Source: Arthrobacter sp. RIT-PI-e (GTDB taxonomy: Bacteria; Actinomycetota; Actinomycetes; Actinomycetales; Micrococcaceae). Taken from it: a stretch of 64,000 nt of DNA. A model generated the notes under the pieces. The model searched no databases, had not been told where the DNA came from, and saw nothing but the letters and a program-made list of their open reading frames with translations. The DNA is taken from the NCBI RefSeq assembly GCF_001187915.1, contig NZ_LGIU01000042.1, forward strand, positions 1-64,000, written 5' to 3'. This document shows, one piece after another, positions 37,823 to 45,156 of this stretch (position 1 is the first letter of the stretch; each line of letters opens with the position of its first letter). The translations under genes and the position numbers were made by a program.

Positions 37823-40557
37823 GGGGTGCACCCCGGCGGGATGCACTCGGCCAGCTCGGCCCGGGTACTGACGTTCAGTTTCGTGTACACCTGGTACAGA
37901 TGCCCTTCGATGGTACGGACGGAGACGAACAGCTGCTCCGCGATCACCTTGTTGCTGTGCCCGGCGAAGGTGAGCAGGGCGATCTCGCGCTCCCGCGCCG
38001 TGAGGGCCTCGAAGCTCTCGTACGCCTCGGCACGGCCGATCCCCTCGGGCAGCAGCTGCTTGAGCCGGCGCTGCAGGTACCGCACACCCGCGCGGTCCTG
38101 CGCGCGGGTCGCCGCGACGATGCCGGACTGCGCAATGTCCATGGCGAACCGGTAGGATCCCGCGGCCACGGCCTGCCCGATCGCCTCGACGAGCAACTCG
38201 CGATCGTTGCCCAGCAACGCCGTGGCGTACAGGCCGGAGGTCCCGGCGAGCGGGCCGTGGAGGCTGCCGGCCACCCGGCGGAGCTCCTCGAGCGCGTCCA
38301 CGCGCCCGAGCCGGACGGCGGCCGTCAGCGCGACGAGCGCCCAGCTGGTGGCGCCGAGGGCCAGGTCCTCCGCCGCGCACTCCTGCAACCGGCGGGCGGA
38401 CTCGGCCCGGCTCTCCTCCCGTGTGATGGAGAGCAGCTGGTAGTGCCGGGCGGCGCGCCGCACGGACCACGACCGGCCGGCGCCGGCGTCGGAGAGCGGC
38501 AGGTGCGCGATCATCGAGTTCCGCGACTCGAGCTGCGCATGGCAGTAGGTGAGGGCGGCCGCGGCGGCGGGCAGGAACCCGTGCGGGTCCAGCTCGCGCA
38601 GCTGCTCCACCACCGGGCCGAGCAGGCGCACGGCGTCGCGGGGGCGGTCCTGGGCCAGGAGGGTGAGGGCCTCCGCGAGCTCCGCCTGGGAACCGCGCCG
38701 CACCGACCACCGCTCGGGGGCACCGGGGATCCCGCCCAGGTACTCCTCGTGGCTCCGGTCCCCCGTCAGCCGCGCGGCGAGGTCCACCCGCTGCAGGGCG
38801 GCGTCGGCCACCGGGGAGGAGACCTCCCGGGAGGAGAGACCGGCGGCGAGGGAGCGCAGGAACTCGGGCTCGGCGGGGCGCTGGTCCACCAGGGCGTGCG
38901 CCTCCAGGAGCAGGGACTGCAGGGTCACGCGGACCTCGGGATCCCCGGACTCCCCGGACTCCTCGGCGAGCAGCGCGGGCGCCGTCAGGAGGTTCTCGTG
39001 GAAGCGGCCCTCGAAGGCGGCGAGTTCCGCCTGCTCCGTGCCGATCAACCGGGCGAGGCGCGCGAGTCCGGGCACGGCCTCCGCGTCCGCGGTGTACCGG
39101 AGCTCGATGAGCCGGGTCATCGCGGCGTCGAGGTACTCCGCGGCATTCGCGGTGGAGAGGCTGCGCTGGATGCGCGAGAGCTGGATGCGGCAGCGCACCC
39201 ACAGCTCGACGTCGGGCTGCTCGGTCACCGTGGCCAGGCTCAGGCCGAGGATCTCCGCGGTGCGGTGCCGCCCGGAGCCGAGCGCCGCCACGGCACCCTG
39301 CAGTGCCAGCCTCGGGGGCGTCGGGGCGTCGCCAGCGCCCCGTCCGGCGTCGACGAGCTCGGCGGCGTGCGCGTAGCGGCCCTCCGCGTTGAGGGCGGAC
39401 ACGGCGGCCACCAGCTGCTCCTCGCCCACGGGGAGGCCCGCCTTCAGCGCCCACACGGTGCGGCGCACGGGATCGGCCTCGAGGGACCGGGCGGCACCGG
39501 AGACGGCGGTGTACCGGGAGTGGAGGGCAGCGGCCTCGGCGCGCGAGGTCGCGGCCACGAGCGCGCGGACACGGCGGGGAGCGGCCACGGAGAACACCGG
39601 TTGCTGCTGCAGCGTGACCGTGATCAGGCCCCGGCCCTGCAGGGCGTCGAGATCCCGGGCGGCGACGAGCCGGATCAGGTGCGCCCAGGGGGAGGGCCCG
39701 GCGAGGGCCAGGAGCTTCAGCACCTCGCACTCCGACGGTGCGAGTACCGCGGACGGCGCCGCACCGGGCGCGCTCGGAGCGGGGACGTTGCCCAGGAGCA
39801 CCCAGGCGGGGCCGCGCCGGGCGAGGGCACCGGCATCCACGAGGCCCTGCAGCGTCTCCAGGATCGCCTGCGGGTTGCCGTGTGCGGCGTCGCGGACCTC
39901 CTCGAGGGCCTCGCGGCTCACCGGCGCCCCGAGTTCGGCCTCCAGGAGGTGCCGTGTCTCGGCCACGTCGAGCGGCGCCACGTCCAGCCGGATGAGCCTG
40001 CTGCCCCGCCAGAGGGCGGAGAACACCGGATCCAGCCGGGCGAAGTCGCGGACGGCCATGACCAGCCGGGCCGTGCCGTTGGCCACGAGCTGGCCGATCA
40101 GGGTGGCCGATGCCGCATCGAGGAGTTCGCCGTTGTCCACCGCGAACACCAGGGGCCGCCCTCCGGCCCGCTTGCGGAGGTACGCGGTCAGGGCCGTGGG
40201 GAGCAGCGGCGGGGAGGTGAGATCGGCGGGGAGGCGCGAGAGCAGGAAGTTCAGCGCACGGTAGGGCGCGGAGGCCGTGGCCCGGGCCCCCCGGACGCGG
40301 AGGAAGTACTCATGAGGGGACGAGTCCTGGACCGCCTGGAGGAGGCTGGTCTTCCCGAGCCCCGGCGCTCCCACCAGCACCGCGCCGCAGACGTCCTGGA
40401 GCCGGAGGGACTGCCGCAGCGCTGCCAGCTCCTCGGCGCGGCCCACCAGGGCACGCTTCGCCTGGGTGCTGCCCGGCGCGCGCGTGCCAGCGGGTCCTGG
40501 TACTCCAGGACGCGCCGGATGGCGGGACGGAACCACTCGGTACGACTGCGTTGACAT
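37819..40557 (-). CDS. Large LuxR-family (LAL) ATP-binding transcriptional regulator
   Basis: The ATG at 40557 is chosen for GGGGAG five bases upstream. The product is 912 residues: P-loop GAPGLGKT at 63-70, Walker B-like LVFAVDNGELLDAA, helical repeats, and a C-terminal LuxR HTH (LTAREREIALLTFAGHSNKVIAEQL...RTIEGHLYQVY). It shares layout with the gene immediately downstream, with which it overlaps, so the pair probably arose by duplication and is co-translated. The middle has no recognisable ligand domain. Confidence 0.88.
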   Translation of the reverse strand: MSTQSYRVVPSRHPARPGVPGPAGTRAPGSTQAKRALVGRAEELAALRQSLRLQDVCGAVLVGAPGLGKTSLLQAVQDSSPHEYFLRVRGARATASAPYRALNFLLSRLPADLTSPPLLPTALTAYLRKRAGGRPLVFAVDNGELLDAASATLIGQLVANGTARLVMAVRDFARLDPVFSALWRGSRLIRLDVAPLDVAETRHLLEAELGAPVSREALEEVRDAAHGNPQAILETLQGLVDAGALARRGPAWVLLGNVPAPSAPGAAPSAVLAPSECEVLKLLALAGPSPWAHLIRLVAARDLDALQGRGLITVTLQQQPVFSVAAPRRVRALVAATSRAEAAALHSRYTAVSGAARSLEADPVRRTVWALKAGLPVGEEQLVAAVSALNAEGRYAHAAELVDAGRGAGDAPTPPRLALQGAVAALGSGRHRTAEILGLSLATVTEQPDVELWVRCRIQLSRIQRSLSTANAAEYLDAAMTRLIELRYTADAEAVPGLARLARLIGTEQAELAAFEGRFHENLLTAPALLAEESGESGDPEVRVTLQSLLLEAHALVDQRPAEPEFLRSLAAGLSSREVSSPVADAALQRVDLAARLTGDRSHEEYLGGIPGAPERWSVRRGSQAELAEALTLLAQDRPRDAVRLLGPVVEQLRELDPHGFLPAAAAALTYCHAQLESRNSMIAHLPLSDAGAGRSWSVRRAARHYQLLSITREESRAESARRLQECAAEDLALGATSWALVALTAAVRLGRVDALEELRRVAGSLHGPLAGTSGLYATALLGNDRELLVEAIGQAVAAGSYRFAMDIAQSGIVAATRAQDRAGVRYLQRRLKQLLPEGIGRAEAYESFEALTAREREIALLTFAGHSNKVIAEQLFVSVRTIEGHLYQVYTKLNVSTRAELAECIPPGCTP

Positions 40558-40704
40558 GTCTTCTCCCCGGCTTCGGCTCACAGGATCGTGATCCTGCTCC
40601 AGCGTAGGAAAGGAAGGACGGCGTAGCACGAGTGGATGGTACGGGACCACCCGGAGCCCTACTCGGATTTCTCCATCGGCTCCATGCGCCCGCTACTCGC
40701 ACCA

Positions 40705-40725
40705 GGGCCGGGAACTACCCGGCCC
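40705..40725. terminator. Hairpin downstream of prs
   Basis: GGGCCGGG, loop AACTA, CCCGGCCC: eight perfect base pairs nine bases beyond the prs stop on the minus strand. No U tract, as is common in GC-rich actinobacteria. Confidence 0.65.
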
Positions 40726-40733
40726 CGAAGGCA

Positions 40734-41714
40734 TCAGGCGTTGCCGTCGAACAGGCTGGTGACCGAGCCGTCGTCGAACACCTCGCGGATGGCGCGCGCG
40801 ATCAGCGGGGCGATCGAGAGGACGGTGAGCTGCGCGAAGCGCTTCTCCGCGGGGATGGGCAGCGTGTTGGTGACCACCACCTCCCGCGCGCCGGACTCCG
40901 CCAGACGGCGCGAGGCCGGCTCCGAGAACACGGCGTGCGTCGCGGCGATGATGACGTCCTTGGCACCCGCGTTCTTCAGCACCTGCACGGCACCGGAGAT
41001 GGTGCCCCCGGTGTCGATCATGTCGTCGATGAGCACGCAGGTGCGGCCCGCCACCTGACCCACCACCTGCTTGGACACCGCCTGGTTGGGCACCGTGAGG
41101 TCGCGGCTCTTGTGCACGAAGGCCAACGGAGCTCCGCCCAGGCGCTCCGCCCACTGCTCCGCCACGCGCACGCGCCCGGTGTCCGGGGACACCACGGTGA
41201 CGTTGTCCGCGTCCACGCGGGTTCGGATGTAGTCGGCCAGCAGAGGGATGGCCATGAGGTGGTCCACCGGGCCGTCAAAGAACCCTTGGATCTGCGAGGT
41301 GTGCAGGTCCACGGACATCAGCCGGTTCGCGCCGGCCGTCTTGTACAGGTCCGCCACGAGCCGGGCCGAGATGGGCTCGCGCCCGCGCCCCTTCTTGTCC
41401 TGGCGCGCATAGGGGTAGAACGGCGAGACCACGGTGATGCGCTTGGCCGAGGCCCGCTTCAGCGAGTCCACCATGATCAGCTGCTCCATGAGCCAGTTGT
41501 TCAGCGGTGCCGGGTGCGCCTGGATCACGAACACGTCCGTTCCGCGCACGCTCTCCCCCGAGCGCACGTAGATCTCACCGTTCGCGAAATCGTACGCCGA
41601 GACCGGGAGGAGCTCGGTGCCCAGCCAGGACGCGATCTCCTCCGCCAGCTCAGGGTGCGCCCGCCCGGAGGCGATCACCAGCTTCTTCTCGCCGTGTGCG
41701 GTGATCTCGCTCAT
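40734..41714 (-). CDS. prs: Ribose-phosphate pyrophosphokinase
   Basis: The 326-residue enzyme converts ribose-5-phosphate and ATP to PRPP for nucleotide, His and Trp synthesis. It shows the class I motifs NGEIYVRSGESVRGTDVFV, YARQDKKGRGREPISARL, VDLHTSQIQGFFDGPVDHL, VVSPDTGRVRVAE and the PRPP loop VLIDDMIDTGGTI. It overlaps glmU by four bases (ATGA), the usual arrangement in Actinobacteria. Confidence 0.97.
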   Translation of the reverse strand: MSEITAHGEKKLVIASGRAHPELAEEIASWLGTELLPVSAYDFANGEIYVRSGESVRGTDVFVIQAHPAPLNNWLMEQLIMVDSLKRASAKRITVVSPFYPYARQDKKGRGREPISARLVADLYKTAGANRLMSVDLHTSQIQGFFDGPVDHLMAIPLLADYIRTRVDADNVTVVSPDTGRVRVAEQWAERLGGAPLAFVHKSRDLTVPNQAVSKQVVGQVAGRTCVLIDDMIDTGGTISGAVQVLKNAGAKDVIIAATHAVFSEPASRRLAESGAREVVVTNTLPIPAEKRFAQLTVLSIAPLIARAIREVFDDGSVTSLFDGNA

Positions 41715-43222
41715 GCCTGACCGTCTTCCTGGAGTGCCGGAACTGCTGTGGGGTCTGTGGCGGCTGCCGCTGCCTCCGCGGCGGCGGTACCCGGGCGCTT
41801 CGCGGCGGCCCAGCCGTCGATGTTCCGCTGGGAGGCCGCGGTGATGGCCAGTGCGCCTGCGGGGACGTCCTTGCGCACCACGGCGCCGGCGCCGGTGTAC
41901 GCGCCGTCGCCCACGCTCACCGGTGCCACGAACACGGTGTTGGAGCTGGTGCGCACGTGGGAGCCGATCACCGTGCGGTGCTTGGCCACGCCGTCGTAGT
42001 TGGCGGTGATGTTGCCGCAGCCGATGTTCGTGTACTCGCCGATCTCCGTGTCACCGGCGTACCCGAGGTGGGAGAGCTTGGAGCCGCGGCCCACGGTCAC
42101 GTTCTTGGTCTCGTAGAACGCGCCGATCTTGGCCTCCTGCCCCAGCGACGTGCCCGGCCGCAGATAGGTGAACGGGCCCACGGAGGCTCCGGGTCCGATG
42201 CTCGAGGCGCTGCCGTGCGTGCGGATCACCTTCGCGCCCTCGGCCACCTCCACGTCCGTGAGGGTGGTGTCCGGGCCGATCACGGCGTCGCGCGCGATCC
42301 GCGTGGCACCGTGCAGCTGGGTGCCGGGCAGCAGCGTGACGTCCTCGTCCAGCTCCACCGAGACGTCCACCCAGGTGCTGGCCGCATCCACCACGCTCAC
42401 GCCCGCGCGCATCCAGCGCTCCAGCGTGCGCCGGTTCAGTTCCGCGCCCAGCTGGCCCAGCTGCACGCGGTCGTTGGCGCCCTCCACCTGCCAGCGGTCG
42501 GGGACCGCCAGGCCGGCCACCCGGCCGCCGTCGGCCCGCGCCACCCCCAGCACGTCCGTGAGGTAGAGCTCACCCTGCGCGTTGTCCGTGTCGATCCGGC
42601 CCAGTGCGGCGCGCAGCACCGCGGCGTCGAAGGCGTAGATGCCCGAGTTGACCTCGCGGATGGTGCGCTGCGCGACGTCGGCGTCCTTGTGCTCCACGAT
42701 CCCGAGCACCGTGCCGTCCTCCGCCCGGATGATCCGGCCGTACCCGGTGGCGTCGTCGAGCTCCGCGGTGAGCACCGTGACGGCGTTGCCCTCACGGGTG
42801 TGGGTGTCCACCAGGGCGTGCAGGGTGTCCGCCTCCAGCAGCGGCACGTCCCCGTACGTGACCACCACGGTGCCCTCGACGCCCTCTCCGCGGGCGTCCA
42901 GTGCCTCGAGCGCCACCTGCACGGCGCGCCCGGTGCCCGGGACGTGATCCTGGTCCACCAGCAGGGCGGCGGCATCGAGCTCCGCGATGTGCGCGGCGAC
43001 GCGCTCGCGCTCGTGCCGGACGACGACGGCGAGCTCGCGCGGCTGCAGGCCGCGGGCGGCGGCCAGCGCGTGGCCCACCATGGAACGGCCGCCGAGCGGG
43101 TGGAGGATCTTCGGGGTGCGGGACTTCATGCGGGTGCCGGCTCCGGCTGCCAGTACGATCACCGCGGCCGGGCCGCCTCCGGTGGGTTCCTGCGAGTCGG
43201 TGTTCACACTCTGGGGGCTCAC
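41711..43222 (-). CDS. glmU: Bifunctional GlmU: GlcN-1-P acetyltransferase / GlcNAc-1-P uridylyltransferase
   Basis: The 503-residue protein makes UDP-GlcNAc for peptidoglycan. The N-terminal uridylyltransferase has VLAAGAGTRMKSRTPKILHPLGG and TYGDVPLLEADT. The C-terminal left-handed beta-helix has repeated hexapeptides, the YLRPGTSLG and TKNVTVGRGSKLSHLGY segments and the NYDGVAKHRTVIG acetyltransferase site. It has an Ala-rich C-terminal tail. It sits just downstream of tRNA-Gln on the same strand and is coupled to prs. Confidence 0.97.
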   Translation of the reverse strand: MSPQSVNTDSQEPTGGGPAAVIVLAAGAGTRMKSRTPKILHPLGGRSMVGHALAAARGLQPRELAVVVRHERERVAAHIAELDAAALLVDQDHVPGTGRAVQVALEALDARGEGVEGTVVVTYGDVPLLEADTLHALVDTHTREGNAVTVLTAELDDATGYGRIIRAEDGTVLGIVEHKDADVAQRTIREVNSGIYAFDAAVLRAALGRIDTDNAQGELYLTDVLGVARADGGRVAGLAVPDRWQVEGANDRVQLGQLGAELNRRTLERWMRAGVSVVDAASTWVDVSVELDEDVTLLPGTQLHGATRIARDAVIGPDTTLTDVEVAEGAKVIRTHGSASSIGPGASVGPFTYLRPGTSLGQEAKIGAFYETKNVTVGRGSKLSHLGYAGDTEIGEYTNIGCGNITANYDGVAKHRTVIGSHVRTSSNTVFVAPVSVGDGAYTGAGAVVRKDVPAGALAITAASQRNIDGWAAAKRPGTAAAEAAAAATDPTAVPALQEDGQA

Positions 43223-43297
43223 GAAGCGGGCACTCCTACCTGGGGTTCATGCTGCGATCCGGCGCGCCCCGGGAAAGGGGTACCGGGGCTCACGCCG

Positions 43298-43369
43298 TTC
43301 CGCCCATAGGATTCGAACCTATACTCCACAGCTCCAAAGGCTGGGGTGCTGCCGTTACACCAGGGCGGA
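43298..43369 (-). tRNA. tRNA-Gln (anticodon TTG)
   Basis: The 72-nt minus-strand sequence has a 7-bp acceptor stem TCCGCCC/GGGCGGA with discriminator A, a D arm, the anticodon loop CTTTGGA (anticodon TTG) and a T arm with GGTTCGAATCC. CCA is not encoded. It lies directly upstream of glmU, a common actinobacterial neighbourhood. Confidence 0.95.
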
Positions 43370-43475
43370 CCGTGCGACACCGGGCCCTCGGGCGAGGGGC
43401 ACCTGCGCACGGTTATCTAGTTTGCCACGCCCCACCTGCATCGGCGAGCCGGTACACGCCCGTGATCGGGGCCGC

Positions 43476-43634
43476 CTACAGGTTCAGTGCCAGGCCCACG
43501 AGGATGCCGGCGCCCACCATGAGCATGAGCAGCCCGAAGTACTGCAGCCACTGGTACGGCCTCACGCGGTGGATGCGACGGCGCATGCGGCGTCGCAGCC
43601 TGCGGGTGAGCGGAGCTTTGTAGGCGCGGTACAT
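43476..43634 (-). CDS. Small basic single-pass membrane protein
   Basis: This hypothetical 52-residue peptide has an Arg-rich cytoplasmic part (TRRLRRRMRRRIHRVRPYQW) and one C-terminal membrane helix (YFGLLMLMVGAGILVGLAL). The ATG at 43634 gives the compact form; a GTG at 43691 adds 19 residues. No Shine-Dalgarno decides. Similar tiny basic membrane proteins are common in Actinobacteria, but no function is known. Confidence 0.5.
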   Translation of the reverse strand: MYRAYKAPLTRRLRRRMRRRIHRVRPYQWLQYFGLLMLMVGAGILVGLALNL

Positions 43635-43806
43635 GGGCGGAGGACCCCCGGTGATCGGCGACGGGCGGAGTGTGAGGGGGTTCCCCGGCACCGAGCCGGT
43701 GTCCCCCGGAGCGACGCTAGTTGCGTGGGTGCACCGAGCACACGAGTAGGGGCTACGTGAAAGTTCACCGGGTCTCCTGCCCCGGGGAGGAGAACTGCTT
43801 GCTGCG

Positions 43807-44718
43807 CTAGCTCGTGGGGGTCATGAGGTCGAGGATCTCGATCTGGATGCAGGCGGCCAGCACCCGGAGGCGCCGTTGTTCCTGGTCGGTGAGGGTGCGC
43901 GGCTCGGTGTCCATGATGCACAGGGCCCCGATCCGCCAGCCTCCCGGTCCGGTGAGGGGATGCCCCGCATAGAACCTGATCAGGGAATTCGCGGTCATCG
44001 GCGGACAGTGGGAGGAGTATTCCTCCAGGGTGGTGTCGGGGATGATGAGCGTACGGTCCTCCTTGACGGTGTGGTGGCAGAAGGACTCCTGACGCGGCGT
44101 CCGCATGCCCGCTTCCATGACACCGGGATCGGTGGAGTTCGCGATGGACTTGACGAGATGATCATGCGCGTCGATGAAGGAGACCATAGCGATGAACGCC
44201 CCGAACTCCCGCTGGGCCAGCCGGGTGAAGCGATCGAAGCGCTCCTCCTGCCCGGCGTCGAGGAGACCGGTGGCGTGCAGGGACTTCAGCCGGCGGTTCT
44301 CCGCCTCGTCGGGGTCGAACATCGAGACGAGGCGCGTGTTCACGCGAGGCCAGTCATCACACCGCCAGGCCCCATCAGCGGCGGACCGGCCGAGGAGGTG
44401 GACCTCGGGATCACCTTCGTCGAGGGAGGAGGTGGCCCCCTTCGAGGTGGTCGAGACGGGCGCCGCCGGTGAGTCCCGCTCTCCGGGAGGTGGCGGTGGT
44501 GCGTCGTCCGGGGAATCGGCGAGGATGCCGTTGATCGCGCAGGAGACCAGATCACGCTGCAGGTCGTCGAGGAGCACCAGGCCGTGGAGGTAGGCCGCCA
44601 CGGCCACTGCATCCGCAGCACCCCCGAGGGAGACGTAGCGCACCCAGATGTCGTCGACGAACAGGCCGGCCTCGGATGCGGCCTGCGCCGTCAACCACTG
44701 TTGATCACGGGAATCCAT
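43807..44718 (-). CDS. GAF domain protein (paralogue of 52379-53221)
   Basis: The 303-residue soluble protein has an N-terminal region with DDLQRDLVSCAINGIL shared with the second GAF protein, a variable Pro/Ser-rich linker, and a C-terminal GAF domain (LKSLHATGLLDAG, FIAMVSFIDAHDHLVKS, ESFCHHTVKEDRTLIIPD, FYAGHPLTGPGGWRIGALCIMD). No output domain is fused, so it must signal through a partner. The ligand is unknown. It is divergent from the coiled-coil surface protein gene. Confidence 0.8.
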   Translation of the reverse strand: MDSRDQQWLTAQAASEAGLFVDDIWVRYVSLGGAADAVAVAAYLHGLVLLDDLQRDLVSCAINGILADSPDDAPPPPPGERDSPAAPVSTTSKGATSSLDEGDPEVHLLGRSAADGAWRCDDWPRVNTRLVSMFDPDEAENRRLKSLHATGLLDAGQEERFDRFTRLAQREFGAFIAMVSFIDAHDHLVKSIANSTDPGVMEAGMRTPRQESFCHHTVKEDRTLIIPDTTLEEYSSHCPPMTANSLIRFYAGHPLTGPGGWRIGALCIMDTEPRTLTDQEQRRLRVLAACIQIEILDLMTPTS

Positions 44719-45156
44719 CGGCTGCCCTTATGAGAATGAACACGACGACACGGAATCCGATCCGGCATTTCCCTCGCATGACAAACGGGTACCCATTGCG
44801 GGCCATACGCATCATTGCGGCGAAACCGATCGTTGTCCGGCAGCGCTCGAAACCTGACAAAGGGAGACGGAGAAAGTATCTGGGCGAGTGCAGCACCCTG
44901 ATCTTGACGTATTCCTGGTGAAGATGCAACGAGAAACTTGGGGATTTCCCGTATTGGCCGACTGTCTATTGTGGTGGCCGATCGGACGAGAAACTCTAGC
45001 GTATCGGCCATAGCGCTCCACGCAGTCGATGGTGTGACATGAGTCCCAGGACGTGGTCTCAGGAAATTCCCAGGTCTCACAGTGGTTTTCCGCAGCTCGG
45101 AAGAGCCCTTCCGGCGCGCTCCGCTGACAAAGTACTTTCAAAGGGGAAAAATCGTC
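44719..45156. promoter_or_regulatory. Divergent region between GAF gene and coiled-coil surface protein gene
   Basis: These 438 relatively AT-rich bases must hold promoters for both directions. Several GGCC(A/G)AT-type words recur (for example around 44800, 44957, 44978 and 45005), but no clear operator or riboswitch could be assigned. AAAGGGG about ten bases before ATG 45157 is the ribosome site of the surface protein. Confidence 0.4.

Noticed and set aside
35051-39730. A 1559-residue minus-strand open frame spanning both regulators
   Set aside because: Its upstream part lies out of frame inside the upstream regulator and is an Arg/Ala/Pro-rich shadow; the real gene begins at the TTG at 37822.
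44719-45156. Riboswitch or c-di-nucleotide leader before the coiled-coil gene
   Set aside because: Recurring GGCC words do not form a consistent conserved fold that I can support by eye.
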